This document shows, piece after piece, positions 18,191 to 26,351 of a DNA stretch of 64,000 nt. The position numbers and the translations under genes are program-made. The DNA is taken from positions 62,001-126,000 of the forward strand of contig JAFIDK010000002.1 in assembly GCA_017051695.1 (NCBI GenBank), written 5' to 3'. Origin of the DNA: Algoriphagus aestuarii. GTDB taxonomy: Bacteria; Bacteroidota; Bacteroidia; Cytophagales; Cyclobacteriaceae. The first letter of the stretch is position 1, and each line of letters starts with the position of its first letter. Below the pieces are notes generated by a model that worked only from the letters and a program-made list of their open reading frames with translations, was not told the origin of the DNA and did no database searches.

Positions 18191-19482
18191 AGATTATTGT
18201 TTTTCAAATAATTAAGACGGATGGTTACTGCGTTTTTATGCGCTTCCAATAATTCATTGGCCGCCATTACTTCAATCGTATGTCCAAGGTTTTTTAGTCC
18301 GGTTTCTGTGATTTTTTGGTAAGTCATTTTCTTAATGAAACTATCCAATGATACACCGCTGTAATTTCTCGCATACCCGTAAGTAGGCAAGGTGTGATTC
18401 GTGCCTGAAGCATAGTCTCCGGCAGATTCAGGTGTGAAATTACCGATGAAAACAGATCCTGCATTGTATATGGAATTGACGACTTCTTCTTCATTTTCCA
18501 CGGCAATGATCAGATGCTCTGGAGCGTAATCGTTGATCAGTTCCAATGCCTGTATCTGGTCTTTCATAATTACCGCTCGAGAGTTTTTCAATGCCTTTAC
18601 AGCAATATCTTTTCTTGGAAGCTCTTCTAACTGAGCATCGATTTCTTTGATTACTTTCTGGGCAAATTTCTCAGAATTGGTAACCAATACCACCTGGCTA
18701 TCCACTCCATGCTCAGCCTGTGAAAGTAAATCTGCCGCTACAAATGCAGGTACAGCACTTTTATCTGCGTAAACCAAAACTTCAGATGGTCCTGCAGGCA
18801 TGTCAATGGCGACACCGTATTTGGTGGCCATTTGTTTGGCAGCAGTGACATATTGATTTCCAGGGCCGAAAATTTTATCCACTTTAGGTACCGTTTGGGT
18901 TCCAAAAGTCATCGCAGCGACAGCTTGTGCACCTCCGGCTTTTATGATTTTGGTAATTCCGATCAAATCTGCTGTATATAGAATCGCCGGATGGATTTCT
19001 CCATGACGATCTGGGGGAGTACAAAGGACAATCTCCTGGCACCCCGCTATTTTTGCCGGAATTCCCAGCATTAGAACGGTACTGAAAAGGGGGGCTGTTC
19101 CACCAGGAATGTATAATCCTACTTTCTGAATCGGCATGCTTCTTCTCTTGCACACTACTCCAGGCATCACTTCTTCCACCAATTCTTCACTGATCTGAGC
19201 TTTGTGGAATTTTTCGATGTTTGCCTTTGCGACCTGAATCGCTTCTATGAGCTCCTTAGATAGAGAGGCTTCAGAAGATTTGATTTCTTTTTCGGAAACC
19301 AATAGACTTTCTAATTGTACATGATCGTATTCCAAGGCAAATTTGATCAAAGCTTTGTCACCGTTTCGCTTTACTTTCCTTAAAATAGGCTTGACGATTT
19401 TATTGATTTGCTTTGTTTTATGGACTGGTCGAGCAAGCTCTTTCTGCCAAGTATTCGAATCTGGATTGTTAAGAATTTTCAT
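18187..19482 (-). CDS. hisD: Histidinol dehydrogenase
   Basis: 431 residues, normal for HisD. Clear landmarks are VGLYIPGGTAPLFSTVLM, KIFGPGNQYVTAAK, DMPAGPSEVLVYAD, the zinc/catalytic region LLSQAEHGVDSQV, and YAPEHL near residue 330. It oxidises histidinol to histidine in two NAD-dependent steps. It follows hisG by 37 bases and overlaps hisC by 4 bases in the his operon. Confidence 0.97.
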   Translation of the reverse strand: MKILNNPDSNTWQKELARPVHKTKQINKIVKPILRKVKRNGDKALIKFALEYDHVQLESLLVSEKEIKSSEASLSKELIEAIQVAKANIEKFHKAQISEELVEEVMPGVVCKRRSMPIQKVGLYIPGGTAPLFSTVLMLGIPAKIAGCQEIVLCTPPDRHGEIHPAILYTADLIGITKIIKAGGAQAVAAMTFGTQTVPKVDKIFGPGNQYVTAAKQMATKYGVAIDMPAGPSEVLVYADKSAVPAFVAADLLSQAEHGVDSQVVLVTNSEKFAQKVIKEIDAQLEELPRKDIAVKALKNSRAVIMKDQIQALELINDYAPEHLIIAVENEEEVVNSIYNAGSVFIGNFTPESAGDYASGTNHTLPTYGYARNYSGVSLDSFIKKMTYQKITETGLKNLGHTIEVMAANELLEAHKNAVTIRLNYLKNNNL

Positions 19483-19519
19483 TTGAAATGAGTTTCTTTT
19501 TGAGTTGACCTAACTGCGA

Positions 19520-20380
19520 TTAAAGGATCATTTTTTCTATCGGTACTACTAGAATTCCTTCTGCTCCGGCAGCTCTAAGCTCTTCGATATGCTCCCAGAA
19601 TTGATCTTCGTTTAAAACTGAATGAACTGATGACCAGCCTTCCTGAGCCAAAGGCAAAATCGTCGGACTTCTCATTCCAGGGATCAATTTGATGATTTTA
19701 TCAATGGAATCATTAGGAACATTCATCAGGACATATTTGCTGCTTTTGCCTTTTTGAACGGCATTCATTCTGAAAAGAAGTTTCTCGACGATTTCTTTTT
19801 TGGCCTCATTGAGCTGATCATTGGCGATCAGAACTGCTTCAGATTTAAAAATCTCTTCTACCTCTTTCAAACCATTCATCATCAGGGTTGAACCTGAACT
19901 GACGATGTCACAAATTCCCTCTGCTAATCCGATACTTGGAGCAATCTCCACAGATCCGCTGATTTCGTGAATATCAGCATGGATTCCTTTAGCGTCCAAA
20001 TAGTCACCAAGAATTTTAGGGTAGGAGGTTGCAATGTTCTTTCCTTCAAAAAATTCCAATCCGGGGTAAGTCTGGCCTTTAGGAATAGCCAATGAAAGCC
20101 GACATTTAGAAAAACCCAGTTTTTTAAGGATAGTAACGGATTTGTCTTTTTCGACCAGTTCATTTTCTCCTACGATACCTAGATCCGCTACCCCGTCGGA
20201 TACATAGCCTGGGATGTCATCGTCTCTCAAAAAGAGAAATTCAATCGGGAAGTTGGTAGAAGTGGACTTCAGTTTCCCTGTACCATTATAAAATTTGATC
20301 CCACATTCTTTGATGAGGGCTAATGAGTCATCTGATAATCTGCCGCTTTTTTGCACGGCAATACGGATAATTTGTTCCAT
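19520..20380 (-). CDS. hisG: ATP phosphoribosyltransferase, long form
   Basis: A 286-residue long-form HisG that includes the C-terminal ACT-like regulatory domain (about 215-286), so it does not need HisZ. The N-terminus IRIAVQKSGRLSDDSL, the DLGIVGENELVE segment, and the PRPP-binding EISGSVEIAPSIGLAEGICDIVSSGSTL are typical. It catalyses the first committed step, ATP plus PRPP to phosphoribosyl-ATP, and is normally feedback-inhibited by histidine. It is the first enzyme gene of the operon and lies 96 bases after a histidine-rich leader ORF. Confidence 0.97.
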   Translation of the reverse strand: MEQIIRIAVQKSGRLSDDSLALIKECGIKFYNGTGKLKSTSTNFPIEFLFLRDDDIPGYVSDGVADLGIVGENELVEKDKSVTILKKLGFSKCRLSLAIPKGQTYPGLEFFEGKNIATSYPKILGDYLDAKGIHADIHEISGSVEIAPSIGLAEGICDIVSSGSTLMMNGLKEVEEIFKSEAVLIANDQLNEAKKEIVEKLLFRMNAVQKGKSSKYVLMNVPNDSIDKIIKLIPGMRSPTILPLAQEGWSSVHSVLNEDQFWEHIEELRAAGAEGILVVPIEKMIL

Positions 20381-20424
20381 GTTGGCAAGTTACGCTAAGA
20401 AATAAAAGGTTGAAATAATTTTTG

Positions 20425-20458
20425 GTGAAAAGCGGAATCCCTATCATCGGCTTCACCG
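20425..20458 (-). promoter_or_regulatory. Candidate attenuator hairpin upstream of hisG
   Basis: Between the leader ORF and hisG, the minus strand can form a stem from GGTGAA (complement of 20453-20458) and TTCACC (complement of 20425-20430), extended by GC pairs around a two-base bulge. It is followed by AAAAATTATTT rather than a pure T-run, so as a terminator it is weak. A role in attenuation is inferred from its place between a His-rich leader and hisG. Confidence 0.35.
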
Positions 20459-20471
20459 GGTAAGTAAAAAT

Positions 20472-20487
20472 ATTCCTCAGGAGGAAT
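20472..20487 (-). promoter_or_regulatory. Leader hairpin overlapping the end of the his leader ORF
   Basis: The 16 bases ATTCCTC-AG-GAGGAAT form a perfect inverted repeat that covers the last His codon and the stop of the leader ORF. A ribosome stalled on the His codons would cover this segment and prevent it from folding, which fits a switch between alternative leader structures. Confidence 0.5.
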
Positions 20488-20554
20488 GATGGAAATGATG
20501 CTGCACAGCATGTGCAGAAGTAGAAAAAGTAATATTTGATGTCGTGTTGTTCAT
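20477..20554 (-). CDS. Histidine-rich his operon leader peptide, 25 aa
   Basis: A short ORF in the untranslated leader of hisGDCB encodes 25 residues with five histidines, all in the C-terminal half: HAVQHHFHHSS just before the stop. Four of the five sit in two CAT-CAT pairs. This composition, in this position, is the hallmark of ribosome-mediated attenuation of histidine operons: shortage of charged tRNA-His stalls the ribosome and changes the fold of the downstream RNA. The ORF lies only about 10 bases after the -7 promoter element, so the transcript probably starts almost at the ATG. It also contains a 7-bp hairpin (20501-20517). No database check was possible. Confidence 0.8.
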   Translation of the reverse strand: MNNTTSNITFSTSAHAVQHHFHHSS

Positions 20555-20563
20555 TTCCGTAGG

Positions 20564-20594
20564 CAAATATAGGAATGGATTCGAAACAGTCAAA
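20564..20594 (-). promoter_or_regulatory. Promoter of the his operon
   Basis: On the minus strand TTTG (complement of 20591-20594), a 19-base spacer, and TATATTTG (complement of 20564-20571) match the Bacteroidota consensus TTTG-N19-TAnnTTTG exactly. The expected start of transcription is within a few bases of the leader ORF start at 20554. The remaining sequence from 20595 to 20739 shows no further feature. Confidence 0.8.
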
Positions 20595-20739
20595 TTTGAA
20601 AACTCCTTTTTGGATTTTATTACACGATTCTATTTGACATGAATTAAATGGGGTTGATTTTGGATAATATATGATAGGTTCCTTCTATCTTTCTTCATTG
20701 GATCAGCCTTGGGCGGCATTGTAAAACCCTTTTTGAAAA

Positions 20740-21159
20740 ATGGAAAGAAAGCAAACACCTATCTTCTTTGGCACCATCATTTCTTGGATGTTATTTGCCT
20801 TGATTGGTTTTGGGATGTGGGGTTGCCCCACCTATAATGTTTGGCAACAAGAAATGAGTGGAAGGGCAGAATTTGCCAAAGCAGAGCAAAACAGGCGGAT
20901 TTTGATAGAGGAAGCAGCAGCAAATTTGGAAGCTGAAAAACTGAATGCCCAAGCAGAAATAGAGCGGGCAAAAGGTGCCGCAGAAGCCATCAAAATAGAA
21001 AACGGTTCAATTTCTGAGAAGTATATCCAGTATTTATGGGTGAGACAACAGAAGAATCTAGGCGACAAAACGGTGATCTATATACCAACGGAGGCAAACT
21101 TGCCGATTTTAGAAGCTGGAAGAATCCCTAAAATACCTGATAGTTCAGGGAATCAATAA
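20740..21159 (+). CDS. Short SPFH/stomatin-like membrane protein
   Basis: 139 residues: an N-terminal membrane helix (about 8-28, TIISWMLFALIGFGMW) followed by CPTYNVWQQEMSGRAEFAKAEQNR and an Ala/Glu/Lys-rich coiled helix (about 45-95, AEIERAKGAAEAIKI) that resembles the C-terminal stalk of band-7/SPFH proteins, but without the band-7 domain itself. The end KTVIYIPTEANLPILEAGR is also SPFH-like. It might be a stand-alone stalk protein or a structural partner of a membrane protease. The neighbours give no clue. A terminator follows directly. Confidence 0.7.
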   Translation: MERKQTPIFFGTIISWMLFALIGFGMWGCPTYNVWQQEMSGRAEFAKAEQNRRILIEEAAANLEAEKLNAQAEIERAKGAAEAIKIENGSISEKYIQYLWVRQQKNLGDKTVIYIPTEANLPILEAGRIPKIPDSSGNQ

Positions 21160-21163
21160 TGAT

Positions 21164-21200
21164 AAAAGCCCTATTGACTTAGGGCTTTTTGGTTTTAATT
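21164..21200. terminator. Intrinsic terminator between convergent genes
   Basis: A 9-bp stem (AAAGCCCTA at 21165-21173 with TAGGGCTTT at 21180-21188), a 6-base loop and a T-run on the plus strand. It lies between the SPFH-like gene and the SUI1-type gene, and its A-flanked left side lets it work in both directions. Confidence 0.8.
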
Positions 21201-21217
21201 AGTTTGGTAAACAAAGG

Positions 21218-21571
21218 TTATCCACCCGATCTCTTAGCTTTATATCCTGCTGCTTGAAGGAGTTGAACCACTTTATCACGGTGATCACCTTGGATCAGGA
21301 TTTCCCCGTCTTTTGCAGATCCTCCTACACCACATTTGTTTTTTAGAAGTTTTCCTAATTCTTTCAAATCCTCGTCAGAACCCACAAATCCTTCCACTAA
21401 AGTGACTTGCTTGCCAGCACGAGCTTTTTTATCCAGCATCACCTTTAAATTTTGTTGGGCAGGTGGAAGTGTTTCCATTTCATCACCACTTCCTTCTTGA
21501 TAGACATAATCATCCGAAGTGGAATACACCACACCATCTCTTTTTTTCCAATCGTTTGTTCTCTTTGCCAT
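21218..21571 (-). CDS. SUI1/eIF1-type translation initiation factor (YciH-like)
   Basis: A 117-residue basic protein with an extended N-terminal tail and the SUI1 fold from about residue 50: [25 protein letters not shown], then [23 protein letters not shown] and [15 protein letters not shown]. YciH-type proteins resemble eukaryotic eIF1 and are thought to influence start-codon selection under stress, in the 30S subunit. It is transcribed in the same direction as the universal stress protein gene 53 bases upstream. Confidence 0.88.
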   Translation of the reverse strand: MAKRTNDWKKRDGVVYSTSDDYVYQEGSGDEMETLPPAQQNLKVMLDKKARAGKQVTLVEGFVGSDEDLKELGKLLKNKCGVGGSAKDGEILIQGDHRDKVVQLLQAAGYKAKRSGG

Positions 21572-21624
21572 GAGTACATGAAAAAGCCTGCCCAGTAGGA
21601 CAGGCTATCGTTTAGTTTTACTAG

Positions 21625-22476
21625 TTATTTTACTTTATATGTCCATACAGGACGCTTTGCATGATTCACTACGTCTTCGGCAATGCTACCTGTAATCAAA
21701 TGCAAAAAGCCGGTTCTCCCATGGGTTGCCATGGCGATCAAATCTGCATCAATGTCTTCTGCAAATTCAATGATTCCGGACTCTTCAGATCTTGAATTAT
21801 ATATTTCAGCTTTTACTCCTTCAAAACCGTAGTTTTTAGCAAACAACTTAATTCTATTGATAGATTCACGGGTTGTTTCAAAATTTGCCGGAGTATTTAC
21901 CACCACGAAATATAGCTGGGCATTGAACAAGCCCTGTAAGTTCTTCATTCTTTTGGCTATCTCATCGTTGTCTTCTTTGAAATCACTGGCAAAAACGATT
22001 TTTTTAAGCGAGCCTGGATCCGTACTGGTCTTTACCGTAATCACAGGACAAGTGGCAGTTCTTACAACTTTTTCAGTATTACTTCCGATCAGCACTTCTT
22101 CCATACCAGAAGAACCTTTGGAACCCATTACAACTAGATCAGGGTTTTCTTCCACGATGGATTCAGAAATACTTTTGAAGGCATTTCCCAACTTAATCTT
22201 TGCGCTGAAGCTATATTTTTTCCCTTGATGAGATTTGATTAATTCTTCCATCTGTGAATTTCTCTTTTCTCTCAATTCAAGAAAAAATATTTGATTTTCC
22301 ATTTCAGGCATTGATTCTCCGCCTCCCATGGTCCCTATGCTCGAAACATAAGGTACTTCCATCACGTGGATCACTTCTACATGAATTCCAGTGATTTTAT
22401 CTGCGAGCCCAGTAGTGAAATTAAGCGCATTTTGTGCCTGCTCAGAAAAATCGTAAGGTACGAGTACTTTGATCAT
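21625..22476 (-). CDS. Universal stress protein with two UspA domains
   Basis: From the ATG at 22476 the 283-residue product begins MIKVLVPYDFSEQA, the usual start of a UspA domain; an ATG nine codons upstream is possible but adds a polar tail untypical of the family. Two UspA domains are fused. The first has the ATP-loop GSKGSSGMEEVLIGSNTEKV, the second ATHGRTGFLHLITGSIAEDV, both fitting G-x2-G-x9-G-(S/T). Such proteins bind nucleotides and protect cells in stress. It lies between menA and the SUI1 gene, all on the minus strand. Confidence 0.88.
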   Translation of the reverse strand: MIKVLVPYDFSEQAQNALNFTTGLADKITGIHVEVIHVMEVPYVSSIGTMGGGESMPEMENQIFFLELREKRNSQMEELIKSHQGKKYSFSAKIKLGNAFKSISESIVEENPDLVVMGSKGSSGMEEVLIGSNTEKVVRTATCPVITVKTSTDPGSLKKIVFASDFKEDNDEIAKRMKNLQGLFNAQLYFVVVNTPANFETTRESINRIKLFAKNYGFEGVKAEIYNSRSEESGIIEFAEDIDADLIAMATHGRTGFLHLITGSIAEDVVNHAKRPVWTYKVK

Positions 22477-22546
22477 ATTACTTTGGGGTGTTGTTTCATA
22501 CAAATTAGTTAAAAATTAGAAGCTCTGAAGGAAATTTCATTCCTTT

Positions 22547-23458
22547 TCACAAAAAAAGTAATCCCAGACCAAACAAAATCACCCATCCTAATGTGCTTAA
22601 TGCCATTTTTTTCAGGTATGGATCAATTTCCCCAGAGCTTTTCCCATTCGCTACCCCCAAGCCAATTTTCACCATGAGAGGAAGTGTCAATAGTGCCAGA
22701 CATGCTCCCCAGCTTTGACTTATTTGACAAAAGATCAACAGAGATAAATTTCCTCCTATAATAAGAATCCAATTGTACCTTACCGCCGCCTTTTTACCGA
22801 TTCTAACAGGAATTGACCTTTTTCCTGCCACCTGATCGGATTCTATGTCTCTTATGTTATTGATATTCAATACGGTAGTGCTGAAAAAACCCATCGAAAC
22901 CCCAATCCAGATAGTGTTTGAATTAAAGTCAATACTATGTAAGAAGTAGGTGCCAATTACGCCTAAAAGACCGAAAAAGAGGAAGACTGAAATGTCTCCG
23001 AGTCCCATATAGCCATAGGGATTCTTGCCAGAGGTGTAGGAAACAGCTGCCCATATGGAGGCTAATCCCAGTCCAAGAAAGAGAAAAAACAGTGTCCAAC
23101 TCTGAACCGCAAAATACAAAAGCAACAAGCCCGAAATAAGGGATAAAATGCCGAACAAATACATTCCATTTTTCATTTCCTGAAGGGAAATCAAACCTGA
23201 CTGTACTGCACGAACAGGACCTTGTCGTTCCTGATGATCAGCCCCATTGACAGTATCTCCATAATCATTGGCCAGATTGGATAATATCTGTAAAAAGATG
23301 GTAGTCAAGGCTGCCATGGCCAAAATCTCCCACCGGAAGACTTCGCTATACTTCGCTAAAAATGAACCTGCAAAAATACTGGCTAAGGAAAGAGGTAAAG
23401 TACGAAGCCTGACTGCGTGCAGCCAGGCTTCTTTTTTTGATTGGATTGCTTTTTTCAC
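22547..23458 (-). CDS. menA: 1,4-dihydroxy-2-naphthoate octaprenyltransferase
   Basis: A 303-residue integral membrane protein with about eight helices. The two acidic prenyl-diphosphate motifs are present: NDYGDTVNGADHQERQGP near residue 64 and NNIRDIESDQVAGKRS near 198. It attaches the isoprenoid chain to 1,4-dihydroxy-2-naphthoate in menaquinone synthesis. The DxxxxGxD layout separates it from UbiA and heme O synthases. It follows the glutathione peroxidase gene by 17 bases. Confidence 0.93.
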   Translation of the reverse strand: MKKAIQSKKEAWLHAVRLRTLPLSLASIFAGSFLAKYSEVFRWEILAMAALTTIFLQILSNLANDYGDTVNGADHQERQGPVRAVQSGLISLQEMKNGMYLFGILSLISGLLLLYFAVQSWTLFFLFLGLGLASIWAAVSYTSGKNPYGYMGLGDISVFLFFGLLGVIGTYFLHSIDFNSNTIWIGVSMGFFSTTVLNINNIRDIESDQVAGKRSIPVRIGKKAAVRYNWILIIGGNLSLLIFCQISQSWGACLALLTLPLMVKIGLGVANGKSSGEIDPYLKKMALSTLGWVILFGLGLLFL

Positions 23459-23475
23459 AAATGACTGAATTCTAT

Positions 23476-24066
23476 TTATGCACCGATTGCCTTGAGGAGT
23501 TCCTCATCTAAAGGAGTTACGTCAGAAGGGTAAAACTTAAGCAATTCTCCTTTTTCATCGATCAAATACTTGCAGAAATTCCAAGTAGGTTCCTGATTGT
23601 TCCACCCATTTAATTTCTCATCACTCAGCCAGCGATATAATGGATGCTTGTCAAAACCTTTGACCGAAATTTTTTCAAAAACCGGGAAAGTCACCCCATA
23701 ATTCTCTGAACAAAAGCTTTTGATTTCCTCATTGGACCCTGGTTCCTGACCTCCAAAATTGTTGGCAGGGAATCCTAATATCTGGACTTTGTCCCCATAT
23801 TTTTCATTTAATTCCTGCAATGCGGCATACTGAGGGGTATATCCGCATTTAGAGGCAACATTGACAAGAAGGATTTTCTTACCCTTGAATTTGCTGAAAT
23901 CGATTTCTTTTCCATCAAGATCTTTCATCTTGAAATCATAAAATGTACTTTCCATAGGTGTAGTCATACTTGCGAAAAAGCCAGCTTGTAATACTTCCGG
24001 TCTTTCCAAGGTCTTTTGGCATGAAATAAGACAAAGTGCAGTAAAGAGGATGAGTAGCTTTTTCAT
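23476..24066 (-). CDS. Lipoprotein glutathione peroxidase-like thiol peroxidase
   Basis: The 196-residue protein has a lipoprotein signal (MKKLLILFTALCLISC, Cys16), a spacer of about 20 residues, and then a glutathione-peroxidase domain (about 42-196). Landmarks are NVASKCGYTPQY with the peroxidatic Cys, FPANNFGGQEPGSNEEI with the Gln, FCSENYGVTFPVF with a likely resolving Cys, and PTWNFCKYLID with the Trp/Asn. Bacterial members of this kind use thioredoxin rather than glutathione. The lipid anchor places it outside the cytoplasm, where the reductant is unclear. It starts 2 bases after the argS stop. Confidence 0.88.
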   Translation of the reverse strand: MKKLLILFTALCLISCQKTLERPEVLQAGFFASMTTPMESTFYDFKMKDLDGKEIDFSKFKGKKILLVNVASKCGYTPQYAALQELNEKYGDKVQILGFPANNFGGQEPGSNEEIKSFCSENYGVTFPVFEKISVKGFDKHPLYRWLSDEKLNGWNNQEPTWNFCKYLIDEKGELLKFYPSDVTPLDEELLKAIGA

Positions 24067-24068
24067 AA

Positions 24069-25859
24069 TTACATTCTTTCAGGGACGTTGATTCCTAATA
24101 AACTCATTCCTTTCTTGATTGTTGACGCGGTATGGGCAGATAATGCCACTCGAAATGCAAGAACTGATGGATTATTTTCTAGAAATATAGGAAGGTCTGC
24201 GTAAAAACGGTTGTATTCCTTTGCTAAATCAAAGAGATACTGGGCAATGACAGCAGGTGAGTACTCGTCTCCGGCCAATTTTATTTTCTTTTCAAATTCT
24301 CCCAAAAGGAAAACCAAGCTTGCTTCGGATTCTTCCACTGAGGCGATTTCTGAAAAGTCAGGATTTTTAAAATCCACTCCTATTTGCTCGGCTTTTCTCA
24401 AAATTGATTTGATCCTGGCATGGGAATATTGGATAAATGGCCCCGTATTTCCTTGAAATTCTATTGATTCCTGTGGATTGAAAAGCATCCTCTTCTTAGG
24501 ATCTACTTTGAGTAGAAAATACTTCAATGCACCTAACCCTAAAGTTTCATAAAGTTCTGCGGCCTGTTCTTCATTAAACCCATCAATCTTTCCTAATTCT
24601 TTGGTGTGATGCGCAGCAGTATCTACCATCTCTTGCATCAGATCATCTGCATCCACCACTGTACCTTCTCTGGACTTCATCTTTCCGGAAGGAAGATCCA
24701 CCATCCCATAAGATAAATGGTACAATCCTTCTCCATACGGACGACCTAATTTTCGCATGATCTTAAACAATACATCAAAATGGTAATCTTGCTCATTACC
24801 AACAACATATACTGATTTATCCAAATTGAAATCATGGTACTTTAAATCCGCCGTACCCATATCTTGAGTGATGTATACAGATGTCCCGTCTCCTCGTAAC
24901 ACCAATTTTTCATCCAGGCCCTCGTCGGTCAAATCTACCCAAACAGAGCCGTTCTCTTTTTTGTAAAACACACCTTTTTCCAACCCTTCTTCCACAATAT
25001 CTTTCCCCAATAAATAGGTGTCAGACTCATAATAGAATTTGTCGAAGTTAACCCCCATTTTCTCATAGGTCTTGGCAAAGCCAGCATAAACCCATGCGTT
25101 CATTTGCTTCCATAGGCTTACTACTGCCTGATCATTTGCTTCCCATTTGCGAAGCATTTCTTGGGCTTCAAGCAGGAGGGGAGCATTCTTTTTGGCTTCC
25201 TCTTCTGACTGACCCTCTGCTTTTAAAGCTTCGATTTGTTTTTTGTATTCTTTGTCAAAAATCACATAGTATTTTCCTGCCAAGTGATCCCCCTTCAGGT
25301 TTGCTGATTCTGGAGTTTCTCCATTGCCAAAATGCTGGTAAGCGACCATGGATTTGCAAATATGGATACCACGATCGTTGACCAAATTTGCTTTGGTTAC
25401 TTCGTAGCCATTGGCTTTGAGGATTTCAGCTACCGAGTAACCCAAAAAATTATTTCTTAAATGCCCCAAGTGCAATGGCTTGTTGGTATTCGGTGATGAA
25501 TATTCTACCATTACTTTCAGGCCATTCGGTGTCAGTTGACCGAGTTCTTTCTTATCATATAATTCCTTAAATACATCCAGCCAAATCAATTCATTCAACT
25601 CCAGATTCAAAAATCCTTTGACCACATTGAATCCAGAAACGACGCTGACGTTTGCTTTTAAATATTCACCAATTTGGTTTGCAGTTGCTTCAGGAGTTGT
25701 TTGACTCACTTTGAGATAAGGGAAGACAACAAAAGTGTAAGTTCCCTCAAATTCCTTACGTGTTGGAGCCAGACTCAATTGATCCAGTTCCACATCATGA
25801 TTGAAGATATTTTGAAAAGCCAGCTGAATGCCGGAAATAATGGATTCTTGTATGTTCAT
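24069..25859 (-). CDS. argS: Arginyl-tRNA synthetase
   Basis: The ATG at 25859 (MNIQESIISGIQLAF) gives 596 residues, normal for ArgS; an upstream in-frame start would run into the inverted end of the GxxExxY cassette and is rejected. Recognisable parts are the N-terminal additional domain, the HIGH-like NKPLHLGHLRNNFLG near residue 130, YITQDMGTADLKYHDF, the KMSK-like SGKMKSREGTVV, and the C-terminal anticodon-binding DALR domain (about 480-596). It charges tRNA-Arg. The only sequence between it and the arginase gene is the GxxExxY cassette. Confidence 0.97.
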   Translation of the reverse strand: MNIQESIISGIQLAFQNIFNHDVELDQLSLAPTRKEFEGTYTFVVFPYLKVSQTTPEATANQIGEYLKANVSVVSGFNVVKGFLNLELNELIWLDVFKELYDKKELGQLTPNGLKVMVEYSSPNTNKPLHLGHLRNNFLGYSVAEILKANGYEVTKANLVNDRGIHICKSMVAYQHFGNGETPESANLKGDHLAGKYYVIFDKEYKKQIEALKAEGQSEEEAKKNAPLLLEAQEMLRKWEANDQAVVSLWKQMNAWVYAGFAKTYEKMGVNFDKFYYESDTYLLGKDIVEEGLEKGVFYKKENGSVWVDLTDEGLDEKLVLRGDGTSVYITQDMGTADLKYHDFNLDKSVYVVGNEQDYHFDVLFKIMRKLGRPYGEGLYHLSYGMVDLPSGKMKSREGTVVDADDLMQEMVDTAAHHTKELGKIDGFNEEQAAELYETLGLGALKYFLLKVDPKKRMLFNPQESIEFQGNTGPFIQYSHARIKSILRKAEQIGVDFKNPDFSEIASVEESEASLVFLLGEFEKKIKLAGDEYSPAVIAQYLFDLAKEYNRFYADLPIFLENNPSVLAFRVALSAHTASTIKKGMSLLGINVPERM

Positions 25860-25868
25860 TTTGTTATT

Positions 25869-26345
25869 ACCGCTAAGGATACAAAGGTTTAATAAAGGGC
25901 GCAAAGGGGAAACAGTTAAATTCCATTTGCAACTCTTTTTATCCCAAATTTTAATCTAGTTACATTGAAATTGATTAACAATCCCAATTTAAAACCCCCA
26001 AGTTTTAGATAATTCAATGTTTGTGCTAAATGGAGGTCATTTAATGTTTCTACTGATTTAAGTTCCAAAACTAACTTGTTTTCTACTAAAATATCTATTC
26101 TATAGCCTACTTCTAATTGAACACGATCTATGATTAGAGGCATAGGTTTTTCTAGCTCAATAAAGAATCCTGCTTTTTCAAGTTTATATGCTAGGACTGT
26201 CTTGTAAGCATTTTCAAGTAAACCAGGTCCAAGCTTACTATGGACTTCCATAGCGATCCCTAGTACTTCTTTGGATAATTCATTTTCGTTAAATAATGAG
26301 GTCATATACCTTGCGAACTTGTTTTACCCTAGCGTCCCTTGCGGT
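25869..26345. mobile_element. Possible small GxxExxY cassette with imperfect inverted ends
   Basis: A 477-base segment begins with ACCGCTAAGGATACAAAGG (25869-25887) and ends with the complement of ACCGCAAGGGACGCTAGGG (26327-26345); the two ends match at 13 of 19 positions in inverted orientation. Degenerate CGCAAAGG/CGCAAGG units recur just inside both ends. It contains only the GxxExxY gene and fills almost the whole gap between arginase and argS. No clear target duplication is seen, though TTGTTA occurs just outside both ends. The idea that the unit is mobile is an inference. Confidence 0.45.
25916..26305 (-). CDS. GxxExxY protein (PD-(D/E)xK nuclease-like)
   Basis: A 129-residue protein with the name-giving motif GLLENAY (Gly28, Glu31, Tyr34) and a PD-(D/E)xK-like core: YRIDILVENKLVLELKS with Asp71, Glu81 and Lys83. 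These residues are the metal-binding and catalytic set of that nuclease superfamily. The family is widespread in Bacteroidota but its function has not been established as far as I know. The gene sits inside a short segment with imperfect inverted ends, between two genes of arginine use that otherwise would be adjacent. Confidence 0.88.
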   Translation of the reverse strand: MTSLFNENELSKEVLGIAMEVHSKLGPGLLENAYKTVLAYKLEKAGFFIELEKPMPLIIDRVQLEVGYRIDILVENKLVLELKSVETLNDLHLAQTLNYLKLGGFKLGLLINFNVTRLKFGIKRVANGI

Positions 26346-26351
26346 GAATTG

